Below are positions 1 through 7,488 of a stretch of 64,000 nucleotides of DNA, one piece after another; the first letter of the stretch is position 1; the number at the start of each line of letters is the position of its first letter. Location: assembly GCF_947090775.1 (NCBI RefSeq), contig NZ_OX352321.1, forward strand, positions 496,001 to 560,000, written 5' to 3'. The translations under genes and the position numbers were made by a program. This DNA is from Pseudarthrobacter sp. MM222. Lineage in GTDB: Bacteria > Actinomycetota > Actinomycetes > Actinomycetales > Micrococcaceae. The notes under the pieces were generated by a model. It ran no database searches. It worked only from the letters and a program-made list of their open reading frames with translations, and was not told the DNA's origin.

Positions 1-461
1 ATCATGGCGCAGTCGGCAGTGGTGCGCTCCAGGGAAGTCGTCCGGAGCCCGTTAACTTCGTCAAAATCCTGCTCGGCGAAGGGGCGCGTGTGGCAGCGGA
101 CGTCCCTGCCGTGACGCTCGTTGGATGGGCGCACCTTCTGCAGGAGATGGATGGTGTCATCCACGTCCCACAGGTGGAGGCGGCGGAGGCGCGCTGCGGA
201 CGTGTGGCTGTAGCGGAAGCCGCCCGTCGACGTCGTCCGCGTTCCGTGGGCATGCGCGAAGATGAGCTGCCTGCCCCGGGCGGCAGGGGACTGGGCATCC
301 CAGAGGCTGGCGCGGATGTAGCAGCCGTGGCGCAGCCGGATCAGGACGCCGGAGTCCACGAGCGAGCGGATGGCCCGAGAACCGTAGCCGAGGTCGATCA
401 ATTGTTCAGTGCGCCAGAGGTTGCCTCTCGGCGGCAGCTCGGGCGGGCGGTCTTGTGGCAT
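1..461 (-). CDS. AbiEi-type antitoxin-domain protein, N-terminal part (cut by window edge)
   Basis: The frame is open from an ATG at 459-461 to the window start without a stop, so only about 153 residues are visible. The N-terminus has a winged-helix pattern (LIDLGYGSRAIRSLV, then a GVLIRLRHGCYI wing) typical of the AbiEi_4/type IV antitoxin N-terminal domain. In actinobacteria such domains often sit on stand-alone proteins of about 300 residues whose C-terminal part can be nuclease-like. The missing part decides which kind this is. The start was chosen because GAAGCTGGG lies just upstream and no better start is in frame. No AbiEii toxin partner is visible on the upstream side, where the next gene is a LacI regulator. 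Function is therefore open. Confidence 0.7.
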   Translation of the reverse strand, partial: MPQDRPPELPPRGNLWRTEQLIDLGYGSRAIRSLVDSGVLIRLRHGCYIRASLWDAQSPAARGRQLIFAHAHGTRTTSTGGFRYSHTSAARLRRLHLWDVDDTIHLLQKVRPSNERHGRDVRCHTRPFAEQDFDEVNGLRTTSLERTTADCAM

Positions 462-528
462 GCACCCAGCTTCCGCCGCCGGGAGCGCGTGCGGGAGGCT
501 CCGCCGTCGCTATGTGGAAACCGCGGAG

Positions 529-586
529 TCGCCGGATCCGTGCCAGATCGCCGTAAGTTTCCGGCGATCTGGCACGGTACCGGCGA
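529..586. repeat. Intergenic inverted repeat, family 1, copy A
   Basis: A near-perfect hairpin with arms of about 25 bases (529-553 and 561-586) and a 7-base loop. Each arm reads TCGCCGG, then about CCGTGCCAGA, then TCGCCGG. It lies between the LacI gene and the AbiEi-like gene. The same architecture recurs at 4007-4066, 5211-5272 and 52256-52313. It looks like a REP/MITE-type element rather than a terminator, because there is no T-run and the arms are too long. Confidence 0.8.
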
Positions 587-601
587 ATTCGACGGCGGAA
601 C

Positions 602-1615
602 TCACCCGGACCTGCGCGCCGTGGTGCCCCGGACGATGAGGGCCGGCTCGATCAGCTTGCGCTGAGGCTCGAGGGTGGGGTCGTGGATCCGTGCCAGCAA
701 GGTGTTTGCCACATCGGCCCCGACAATGTCGCTGCGGTTGTCCACTGACGAGAGGTCCAGATACCGGGACTTGGCCAGCTGGGAGTTGTCGTAGCCGATC
801 ACGGAGAGGTCGGCCGGGACGGACAGGCCGCGCGCCTTGGCCGCAGCGAGGGCACCCAGGGCCATTGCGTCGTTGGCCGCGAAGAGGGCTGTTGTATCGG
901 GGTGGTGGTCCAGGATCCAGCAGGCGGCCGTGTAACCGTCCTCTTCGGAGGTCCCTTGGGACTCGCCGGCGATCCGGGCTTCGACGCCGGCCTCCAGGAG
1001 GCGGCTCCGGAAGCCTTCGCGCCGATGGGAGGCGGCACCTCCGGAGCCGGACAGGTGGCCGATGCTGATGTGTCCGAGCCCCAGCAGATGGTCCGCGGCC
1101 ATACCGCCGCCGGCGTCGTCGTCGTTCGTGATGAGGCCGGCCCCGGCGGGGACGCCGTCGCGCCAGCCCGCGACGACAGCGGGAACCCAGGTCCCGGCCA
1201 TCATGGACTCACTGGGCTCGGCGGCGATGACAAGGCCCTCCACATGCATGGACAGCAGGCCGTCCGTGGCTTCGGTGATGCGGTTCTCGCCGGGGCGGGA
1301 ATCCGCGAGGGTGACCTGGTAGCCGTGCGGGGAGAGTGCGGATTCCATGCCGCGGAGCAGGTCCACGAACCAGAGATTCCGAAAGTCGTCAATGACCAGC
1401 CCGATGCTCTTCGTCTGGCTGCTGGCAAGCGTGGTCGCTGCCCGGCTGGGGCGGTATCCCAGCTCTGCCATGGCCGTCCGGACTGCCTCCCGGCGCTTCT
1501 CGCTGACCCTCGCCGGGTTCTGGAGCACCAGGGAGACCAGCGACGGCGAGACGCCGGCGCTCTTGGCGACGTCGTAGATCGTCGGGCGGCGTGTCCGGGG
1601 GCCGTTCAGCGTCAT
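602..1615 (-). CDS. LacI-family transcriptional regulator
   Basis: 337 residues, the usual LacI/GalR length. Residues about 11-60 form the DNA-binding domain (TIYDVAKSAGVSPSLVSLVL), with the hinge helix around YRPSRAATTLA. The rest is a periplasmic-binding-protein-like sugar sensor, including FAANDAMALGAL and DLSVIGYDNSQLA, typical of effector-binding cores. It is divergent from the sugar/cyclitol oxidoreductase operon starting at 1770, and a LacI-type operator lies between them at 1707-1720. It therefore most likely represses that operon and itself until a sugar-like inducer binds. The inducer cannot be read from the sequence. Confidence 0.92.
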   Translation of the reverse strand: MTLNGPRTRRPTIYDVAKSAGVSPSLVSLVLQNPARVSEKRREAVRTAMAELGYRPSRAATTLASSQTKSIGLVIDDFRNLWFVDLLRGMESALSPHGYQVTLADSRPGENRITEATDGLLSMHVEGLVIAAEPSESMMAGTWVPAVVAGWRDGVPAGAGLITNDDDAGGGMAADHLLGLGHISIGHLSGSGGAASHRREGFRSRLLEAGVEARIAGESQGTSEEDGYTAACWILDHHPDTTALFAANDAMALGALAAAKARGLSVPADLSVIGYDNSQLAKSRYLDLSSVDNRSDIVGADVANTLLARIHDPTLEPQRKLIEPALIVRGTTARRSG

Positions 1616-1659
1616 CTGCAGAACCTTTCATGTCTCATCCGAGAATAGTCGGTCAACCA

Positions 1660-1688
1660 TTGACAGGACATACTCACATATATACGCT
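1660..1688 (+). promoter_or_regulatory. Possible promoter of the Gfo/Idh operon
   Basis: A perfect TTGACA at 1660-1665 is followed by TATACG at 1681-1686 (15-base spacer) or TACGCT at 1683-1688 (17-base spacer). Neither -10 is strong. The operator candidate at 1707-1720 lies just downstream, where repressor binding would block initiation or clearance. Confidence 0.4.
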
Positions 1689-1706
1689 TTTGTTCAGCGC
1701 AGGTTT

Positions 1707-1720
1707 TTGTAGCGCTCCAA
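1707..1720. promoter_or_regulatory. Candidate LacI-family operator
   Basis: TTGTAGCGCTCCAA is a palindrome (TTGnAGCGCTnCAA) with the central CG typical of LacI/GalR operators. It sits between the divergent LacI gene and its presumed target operon, about 50 bases upstream of the first start codon. Confidence 0.6.
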
Positions 1721-1769
1721 TTTTCTAGGATCGGGCCGCTGGCCTGGCCGAATTTCAAAGGAGAAATCG

Positions 1770-2948
1770 ATGGCTGACAGTTTGGGAGTCGCCGTAATCG
1801 GCGCAGGTATGGCAGGGAAGGCGCACGCAGCCGCCTACCGGACGGCCTCTGCGCTGTACAGCCCGGTCCTTCCTCCGATCCGGCTCGTTTCCATCGGCGA
1901 CGTGAACGCCGAATTCGGCTCCCTGGCCGCGAAGCGCTTTGGCTATGAACGCAACGACACCTCGTGGCAGGCCATCGCCGAGGCCGATGACATCGACGTC
2001 GTGAGCGTCGTGATCGCGAACTCGCTCCACCGGGAAGTTGTGGAGGGCCTGCTGGCGGCCGGCAAGCACGTGCTGTGCGAGAAGCCGCTGAGCGACTCCC
2101 TGGAGGACGCCCGGGCTATGGCGGACGCGGCCCGCAACGCCAGCTCCATCGCGCGGATCGGGTTCACCTTCCGCCGCACGCCCGGCATAGCGTACATCCG
2201 CGACCTCATCCGCACCGGCGTCCTCGGCAATGTCCTGCACTTCAGCGGCCGTTACTGGACCGACTACGGCTTCAGCCCGTCGGCCCCCATGAGCTGGCGG
2301 TACAAGGGCGGCCCCGGCTCTGGTGCGCTGGCCGACGTCGGAAGCCACCTGACGTACGTCGCCGAATTCCTCTGCGGAGACATCAAGTCCATCAGAGGCG
2401 GCCGCCTCAGCACCGTCATCGACAAGCGCCCGCTGCCGCTAGGGGCCCTCATGGGCCACGACCACGCCGCGGTCAGCGACACCTTCGAACCGGTCGAGAA
2501 CGACGACTACGCTGTGTTCTCCGCCGAGTTCGAGAACGGCGCCGGCGGCTTCGAGGTCTCTCGGGTTGCGGCAGGCCACGCCAACAGCCTCATCTTCGAG
2601 GTCTTCTGCGAAAACGGCGCCGCCCGGTTCGACCAGCGACGCCCCGCGGAGATCGAACTGTTCCTCAACGACGGCCCGGCCAACGAGAACGGCTACCGCC
2701 AGGTCATCCTCGGACCCGGACACCCCTACATCGCCGGCGGCCTGGCCATGGACGCGCCCAGCGTCGGATTCGGCCAAAACGACGCCTTCGCCTACCAGTC
2801 CCGGGCCTTCCTCGAGGAAGTCGCCGGCCTCGGCGAGGCGGACTCCCTGCCCCGCTGCGCCACCTTCGACGAGGGCGTGCGCAACATGGAACTGCTCGGC
2901 GCCGTCACGGAATCCGCGCTCAACAACGGAAAGAAAATCACGCTATGA
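1770..2948 (+). CDS. Gfo/Idh/MocA-family NAD(P)-dependent oxidoreductase
   Basis: 392 residues. The N-terminal Rossmann fold begins VAVIGAGMAGKAHAAAY, and the family's EKP motif appears as LCEKPLSDS. The C-terminal alpha/beta domain follows (GGPGSGALADVGSHLTY). Such enzymes oxidise or reduce sugars, inositols or sugar acids. A good ribosome site (AAAGGAGAAATCG) precedes the ATG. It is the first gene of an operon, and its stop overlaps the next start by four bases (ATGA at 2945-2948). The substrate is unknown; myo-inositol or a related cyclitol is a reasonable guess from the isomerase that follows. Confidence 0.9.
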   Translation: MADSLGVAVIGAGMAGKAHAAAYRTASALYSPVLPPIRLVSIGDVNAEFGSLAAKRFGYERNDTSWQAIAEADDIDVVSVVIANSLHREVVEGLLAAGKHVLCEKPLSDSLEDARAMADAARNASSIARIGFTFRRTPGIAYIRDLIRTGVLGNVLHFSGRYWTDYGFSPSAPMSWRYKGGPGSGALADVGSHLTYVAEFLCGDIKSIRGGRLSTVIDKRPLPLGALMGHDHAAVSDTFEPVENDDYAVFSAEFENGAGGFEVSRVAAGHANSLIFEVFCENGAARFDQRRPAEIELFLNDGPANENGYRQVILGPGHPYIAGGLAMDAPSVGFGQNDAFAYQSRAFLEEVAGLGEADSLPRCATFDEGVRNMELLGAVTESALNNGKKITL

Positions 2949-3964
2949 AACTCGGTGTCTACAACGCAATCCTGCACGACCGGCCCCTTCCCGAGGCCCT
3001 GAAAGTCATTGCCAACCTGGGGCTGACCGGCATCGAAATCAACACGGGCGGATTCCTGCCGGCCGTCCACGTCCCCAACATGGACCAGATCCTCGAAAGC
3101 GATGCGGCCCGCGACGACTACCTCGCCATCTTCGAGGACACCGGAGTCTCGATCGCCGGCCTGAACTGCAACGGCAACCCCCTGCATCCCAAGCGTGAGA
3201 TCGGCGAGAAACACGCCGAGGACATCCGCCGTTCCATCCGGCTGGCGGAGCGGCTTGGACAGGACCGCGTGGTCACCATGTCCGGCCTGCCCGGCGGCGA
3301 ACCCGGGGCCACCACGGTCAACTGGGTCGTCAACGCCTGGAACTCCGCGGCCCTGGACGTGCTCGACTACCAGTGGGGCGTCGCGGCCGACTTCTGGAAC
3401 GAAACTGACCGCCTCGCGGCCGACCACGGCGTGAAGGTGGCCCTCGAGCTGCATCCGCAGAATATCGTGTTCAATACCGCCGACGTCCACAAGCTCATCG
3501 AGCTCACAGGCGCCACCCATGTCGGCGTCGAACTGGACGCCTCGCACTTGTTCTGGCAGCAGATGGACCCGGTCGCCGTGGTCCGCGAGCTCGGTCCGCT
3601 GGTCTTCCAGGCAGCCGCAAAGGACGTCCGCGTCAACACGGCGAACGCCGCGCTCTACGGTGTCCTCGACAACAGCTTCCGCCGGCTCTCTCCGGACGAA
3701 AACCGCACCAACCTCGGCGGCGACGAGTGGGCCAACGAATGGCCCAAGGACTCCGCGTGGGACTTCGTGGCGCTCGGGCGCGGGCACGACACCGCCTACT
3801 GGGCCGAGTTCCTTCGCGCGCTGTACGAGGTGGACCCCGACATGCTCGTCAATATCGAGCACGAGGACGTCTCCCTCGGCCGGATCGAGGGCCTCCAGGT
3901 GGCGGCCAAGGTCCTGCGGGACGCCGACGCAGCCCTCTCGGCGTCGCTGCACCTAACAAACTGA
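2945..3964 (+). CDS. Sugar phosphate isomerase/epimerase (xylose isomerase-like TIM barrel)
   Basis: 339 residues starting at the ATG that overlaps the upstream stop; the open frame runs further 5', but that part is out-of-frame translation of the oxidoreductase gene. The AP endonuclease 2/IolE-IolH-type barrel shows the expected metal ligands: Glu in ALELHPQNIVF, Asp and His in VELDASHLFW and Glu in VNIEHEDV. With two flanking Gfo/Idh enzymes this is the common 'dehydrogenase plus isomerase' module for cyclitol or modified-sugar breakdown in actinobacteria. Co-translation with the upstream gene is indicated by the ATGA overlap. Confidence 0.88.
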   Translation: MKLGVYNAILHDRPLPEALKVIANLGLTGIEINTGGFLPAVHVPNMDQILESDAARDDYLAIFEDTGVSIAGLNCNGNPLHPKREIGEKHAEDIRRSIRLAERLGQDRVVTMSGLPGGEPGATTVNWVVNAWNSAALDVLDYQWGVAADFWNETDRLAADHGVKVALELHPQNIVFNTADVHKLIELTGATHVGVELDASHLFWQQMDPVAVVRELGPLVFQAAAKDVRVNTANAALYGVLDNSFRRLSPDENRTNLGGDEWANEWPKDSAWDFVALGRGHDTAYWAEFLRALYEVDPDMLVNIEHEDVSLGRIEGLQVAAKVLRDADAALSASLHLTN

Positions 3965-3993
3965 CGGCCTGACGGCCCGACGGCCCGACGGCT
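3962..3993. repeat. Short tandem repeat at gene end
   Basis: Four head-to-tail 8-base units of the form YGACGGCY begin at the stop codon of the isomerase gene and run into the intergenic space just before the inverted repeat at 4007. It is probably a slippage-prone microsatellite. Confidence 0.7.
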
Positions 3994-4006
3994 GGCAACC
4001 CGCGGG

Positions 4007-4066
4007 GTCGCCGGAACGCTGCGGGGTCGCCGGAAACTTCCGGCGATCTGGCAGCGTCCCGGCGAC
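4007..4066. repeat. Intergenic inverted repeat, family 1, copy B
   Basis: Arms 4007-4035 and 4038-4066 pair around GGAA-ac-TTCC. Each arm has the plan GTCGCCGG, a spacer, then TCGCCGGAA. The left spacer reads ACGCTGCGGG while the right arm (as complement) carries the GCCAGA-type spacer, so this copy is a mosaic of two spacer types. It splits the isomerase gene from the next oxidoreductase gene. Confidence 0.8.
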
Positions 4067-4124
4067 GTCGACGCCGGCACCCGAACAGCCCGAGAACAGC
4101 CCCCGGACAAAAGGACCATCGCAC

Positions 4125-5165
4125 ATGCGCATCGGACTTGTCGGTTATGGAGCCGGCGGCAGGTACTTCCACGCCCCCTTCATCGAAGCGGCCGACGGCG
4201 TCGAACTCGCCGGAGTCGTGGCACGGTCGCCGGACAAACGAGCGGAAGTCGCCGCGGATTTCCCTGGCCTTCCCGTCTATGCCAGCCTGACGGAGCTGCT
4301 CGACGCCGGCGTGGACGCCGTCACCATCACAACGTTCCCGCACACACGCCAGGAACTGGTGCTGGAGGCCATCGCGGCCGGCGTACACGTCGTGGCGGAC
4401 AAACCGTTCGCCTCCGACGCCGCCTCGGCCCGGGAGCTTGCCGATGCGGCCCGGCGCGCGGGCGTGGTCCTGAACGTTTATCACAACCGCCGCCGCGACG
4501 CCGATATCCTCACGCTGGCCGGCGTCATCGCCGCGGGCGAACTCGGGGACGTATGGCGGGTCCACTCGATCATGGACCAGGACGGCGCCGCCACCCTCGA
4601 GACCGGGACCGCCGGCGGGCTCTTGCGCGATCTGGGTAGCCACCTCGTGGACCAGATGCTGTGGCTGCTGGGCCCGGCAACCCACGTCTACGGTGCCCTC
4701 GACTGGACAGACCGCTTCGGCGAGACCACTGACTGCGGCTTCTTCGTGACACTGACGCACGCGTCCGGAGCCGTCTCCACGGTCTCCGCCAGCAAACTCA
4801 ACCACTCCACCACGCGTGAACTGCGCGCTTACGGCAGCGCCGGCAGCTACATTGCCTCGGGCGCCGACGTCCAGGCCGAGGCCCTGGCCGCGGGCCGCCG
4901 CCCGGGCCTGGAGCCGGCCACGTGGGGGATCGATGTACCGGAAAACTGGGGGACCCTCGCGGTAGCCGGGGGCCGCGCCCAGGTGGCCTCGGCGCAGGGC
5001 AACTACGCAGGGTTCTACACCGAGTTCGCCCGCGCCATCCGGGACGGAGGGCCCGGACCGGTGCCGGCCGAGGAGGGCGTGCAGACCCTTGAGGTCCTCG
5101 ACGCGGCCCGGCTCAGCGCCCGGGAGAACAGGGCGGTGGAGCTGGGCGGACCGGCTCTGGAGTAG
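4125..5165 (+). CDS. Gfo/Idh/MocA-family oxidoreductase (second copy)
   Basis: 346 residues. The Rossmann start is GLVGYGAGGRYFHAPF and the EKP motif is changed to DKP (VVADKPFASDA), as in the MviM/YhhX subgroup. The C-terminal domain includes LLRDLGSHLVDQML. It is only about 28% like the operon's first oxidoreductase by eye, so it is a paralogue rather than a recent duplicate. It probably belongs to the same LacI-controlled operon, although a repeat element fills the 160-base gap and could separate the transcripts. The substrate is unknown. Confidence 0.87.
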   Translation: MRIGLVGYGAGGRYFHAPFIEAADGVELAGVVARSPDKRAEVAADFPGLPVYASLTELLDAGVDAVTITTFPHTRQELVLEAIAAGVHVVADKPFASDAASARELADAARRAGVVLNVYHNRRRDADILTLAGVIAAGELGDVWRVHSIMDQDGAATLETGTAGGLLRDLGSHLVDQMLWLLGPATHVYGALDWTDRFGETTDCGFFVTLTHASGAVSTVSASKLNHSTTRELRAYGSAGSYIASGADVQAEALAAGRRPGLEPATWGIDVPENWGTLAVAGGRAQVASAQGNYAGFYTEFARAIRDGGPGPVPAEEGVQTLEVLDAARLSARENRAVELGGPALE

Positions 5166-5210
5166 CGGACCGCCGTCGTACCTGGTACTTGAAGTCGGTG
5201 GAAAACACGA

Positions 5211-5272
5211 GGTCGCCGGAAGGCTGCGGGGTCGCCGGAACCTTCCGGCGATCTGGCACGGTTCCGGCGACC
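5211..5272. repeat. Intergenic inverted repeat, family 1, copy C
   Basis: Arms 5211-5240 and 5243-5272 pair around a two-base turn (GGAA-cc-TTCC). The left spacer is GGCTGCGGGG and the right arm has the GCCAGA-type spacer. It lies between convergent genes (oxidoreductase and tgt), where it might also help end transcription. Confidence 0.8.
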
Positions 5273-5372
5273 TGGACGCTTCGACGCCTCGACGCCGCGA
5301 CATGGACGCTGGCGACGCCGGGGCCGGGACGCCCACGGCGTCGCCGGTCGGCAGGTGCGGCGCCGGGAGCCC

Positions 5373-6680
5373 CTAGGAGTAGTACTGCGCCAGGGTCTCG
5401 GCCTTGAACTCGAAGAAGTTGCCGGCCTCGATGGCGAGCCGGGCGTCGTCGACCATTTTCACTACGAAGCGCTCGTTGTGGATCGAGATCAGGGTGGCCG
5501 AGACCATCTCCTTGGCCTTGAACAGGTGGTGGATGTAGGCCCGGGAGTAGTTCAGGCAGGCGTAGCAGTCGCAGCCGTCCTGCAGCGGGCCGAAGTCGCG
5601 CTTGTACTTGGCGCCGGAGAGGTTGTAGCGGCCGGTGGGGTGGTAAAACGCCGAGTTGCGGGCCACCCGCGTGGGGGAGACACAGTCGAAGGTGTCCGCG
5701 CCGTTCTCGATCGCGGTGAAAATGTCGTCCGGTTCGGAAATGCCCAGCAGGTGCCGCGGCTTGTTCTCCGGCAGCTCCTCGTTGCACCAGCGCACGATGG
5801 TGCCGAGGTTCTCCTTCTCCAACGCCCCGCCGATGCCGAAGCCGTCGAAGTTCATGGCGCCGAGGTCCCGGCAGGCCTTGCGGCGCAGGTCCTCGTACTG
5901 GGCGCCCTGGATCACGCCGAACAATGCCTGATACGGCTTGCCGCCGCGCTCCGACGTGAGCCGGAAGTGTTCCGTGATGCACCGCTCGGCCCAGCGCCGG
6001 GTGCGTTCGAGGGATTCCTCCTGGTAGCCGCGGGAGTTCTGCAGCGTGGTCAGCTCGTCGAAGGCGAACATGATGTCGGCGCCGATCTGGTGCTGGACGC
6101 TCATGGAAATTTCCGGGCTGAAGCGGTGCCGGTCCCCGTTGAGGTGGCTCTTGAACCACACGCCCTCCTCGTCAACGTGCGCCAGCCGCTCCTTGCCGGG
6201 CGCCACGGCGTCGTCGGGGACCGCGGTATCCGCAACTGGCGCAGTTTTCATGTCGATGACCTTCTTGAAGCCCGATCCGAGGCTCATCACCTGGAATCCA
6301 CCGGAATCGGTGAAGGTGGGGCCCTGCCAGTTCATGAACGCGCCCAACCCACCGGCTTCGTCCAGGATGTCCGCGCCCGGCTGCAGATACAGGTGGTAGG
6401 CGTTGGCCAGCACGGCCTGCGCCCCCAGCTCGGCAATGGATTCCGGCAACACCGATTTCACCGTGGCCTTGGTGCCGACCGCGATGAAGGCGGGGGTCTG
6501 GATCTCGCCGTGCGGCGTGCTGATGGTGCCCGTGCGGCCCAGGAACGGGCCGCCGTTCTCGGCCAGCTGGGCGGACGACGGCGAGCAGCTCTCGCTCAGG
6601 CGTTTGCCCACGCGGAAGGAAAACTCGGATTGCCGGGCAGGCTGGAGCGGCGGCGCGGCTGGTTCAGGAATGGCTGGCAC
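5373..6680 (-). CDS. tgt: tRNA-guanine transglycosylase
   Basis: 435 residues, with about 45 residues more at the N-terminus than the E. coli enzyme. TGT swaps guanine for a queuosine precursor at the wobble base of GUN-anticodon tRNAs. The active-site region FTDSGGFQVMSL and the nucleophile region FDCVSPTRVARNS are present. The zinc site is GCDCYACLNYSRAYIHHL (three Cys and one His). The start is a GTG at 6678-6680 without a clear ribosome site; later starts inside the proline-rich extension are possible. No queuosine synthesis genes are nearby, so it may rely on salvage. Confidence 0.93.
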   Translation of the reverse strand: MPAIPEPAAPPLQPARQSEFSFRVGKRLSESCSPSSAQLAENGGPFLGRTGTISTPHGEIQTPAFIAVGTKATVKSVLPESIAELGAQAVLANAYHLYLQPGADILDEAGGLGAFMNWQGPTFTDSGGFQVMSLGSGFKKVIDMKTAPVADTAVPDDAVAPGKERLAHVDEEGVWFKSHLNGDRHRFSPEISMSVQHQIGADIMFAFDELTTLQNSRGYQEESLERTRRWAERCITEHFRLTSERGGKPYQALFGVIQGAQYEDLRRKACRDLGAMNFDGFGIGGALEKENLGTIVRWCNEELPENKPRHLLGISEPDDIFTAIENGADTFDCVSPTRVARNSAFYHPTGRYNLSGAKYKRDFGPLQDGCDCYACLNYSRAYIHHLFKAKEMVSATLISIHNERFVVKMVDDARLAIEAGNFFEFKAETLAQYYS

Positions 6681-6690
6681 CGTTCAAGTG

Positions 6691-6709
6691 TGCCAGCTAA
6701 CAGCTGGCA
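6691..6709. promoter_or_regulatory. Perfect inverted repeat just upstream of tgt
   Basis: TGCCAGCT-aac-AGCTGGCA, an 8-base perfect palindrome with a 3-base centre, lies 5 bases after the SRPBCC stop and 11 bases before the tgt start. There is no T-run, so it is either an operator for tgt or a translation-affecting hairpin. Confidence 0.45.
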
Positions 6710-6713
6710 ACCC

Positions 6714-7439
6714 TTAGTGCAGCGGGTCGGATGTGGGGTAGTTCTCAGCCCGCCATTTGTCCCAGTGCTTCCGAACGTCCTCCAGCCGGTGGGCGCCCAG
6801 ATCGTAGGTCGAAACGATCACGAGGGAGCCGCCGTCGGGCCGGATGTCCGGGATGGACGGCTGGTCCGCCACGATCACGAGCCCTTCGCCGTGCTCGGCG
6901 TAGTCGTGAACCGTCAGACCCACCTGATGGTTGCTCCGGAACCACACCTTGCCGGTGATTTCCTCGCCGGTGGCCAGGGTCAGAGAATAGGGTTCGCCCG
7001 GCGCCGGCACATCGTCGACGCCCAGCTTCTCGATGACCGAGCCTTCGGTGCCGGGAACAGAGAAGAAGAACGTGCGGCGCTTTCCGTGGGGATGCCGCTC
7101 CAAGGCAAAGCGGAGCTGCTGAAGGAAGGTCAGCCAGCCCTGGGTGATGTCCTCATCCCAGGCGGCCCACTCGGAGTTGTGGTCGATCGCGGCGCGGGTG
7201 ACGCTGACCTCGGTGCCGGTGGAGACGGGTTTCAGCGTGAAGACGTCGCCGCCGTCGACCACGAGGGAGGTGTGGTCCGCGCCTTCGACCACGTTGGGGC
7301 TGAAGTAGATCTCGTTGATCTCGGCGGCCTGATCATCAGCTTGCCAGCCGTGCCACTGTGCCACCTTGGACGGTTCGCGCAGCATTGTCCAGACCTGCTG
7401 CGCGTCGGAGTTGATCACAACGCTCAGATTGTTCGTCAT
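6714..7439 (-). CDS. SRPBCC-domain protein (AHSA1-like)
   Basis: 241 residues. The N-terminus shows the START/AHSA1-like pattern (SVVINSDAQQVWTMLREPSKVAQWHGW, here described only in part) and the charged end of the domain (WDEDITQGWLTFLQQLRFALE). Such proteins bind small hydrophobic ligands or act as Hsp90-cochaperone-like folds; in bacteria they are often linked to ArsR regulators. Here no regulator is adjacent. It is followed on the same strand by tgt after 33 bases and may be co-transcribed. A second, longer-range relative is encoded at 53052-53744. The specific role is unknown. Confidence 0.8.
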   Translation of the reverse strand: MTNNLSVVINSDAQQVWTMLREPSKVAQWHGWQADDQAAEINEIYFSPNVVEGADHTSLVVDGGDVFTLKPVSTGTEVSVTRAAIDHNSEWAAWDEDITQGWLTFLQQLRFALERHPHGKRRTFFFSVPGTEGSVIEKLGVDDVPAPGEPYSLTLATGEEITGKVWFRSNHQVGLTVHDYAEHGEGLVIVADQPSIPDIRPDGGSLVIVSTYDLGAHRLEDVRKHWDKWRAENYPTSDPLH

Positions 7440-7488
7440 GGGGCGAATCTACAACGACCGGCCGCAAGGGGCTAGGGCCAAGCGGGCG

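Noticed and set aside
5355..7475. 706-codon plus-strand frame across tgt and the SRPBCC gene
   Set aside because: It spans two recognisable minus-strand genes and matches no family.
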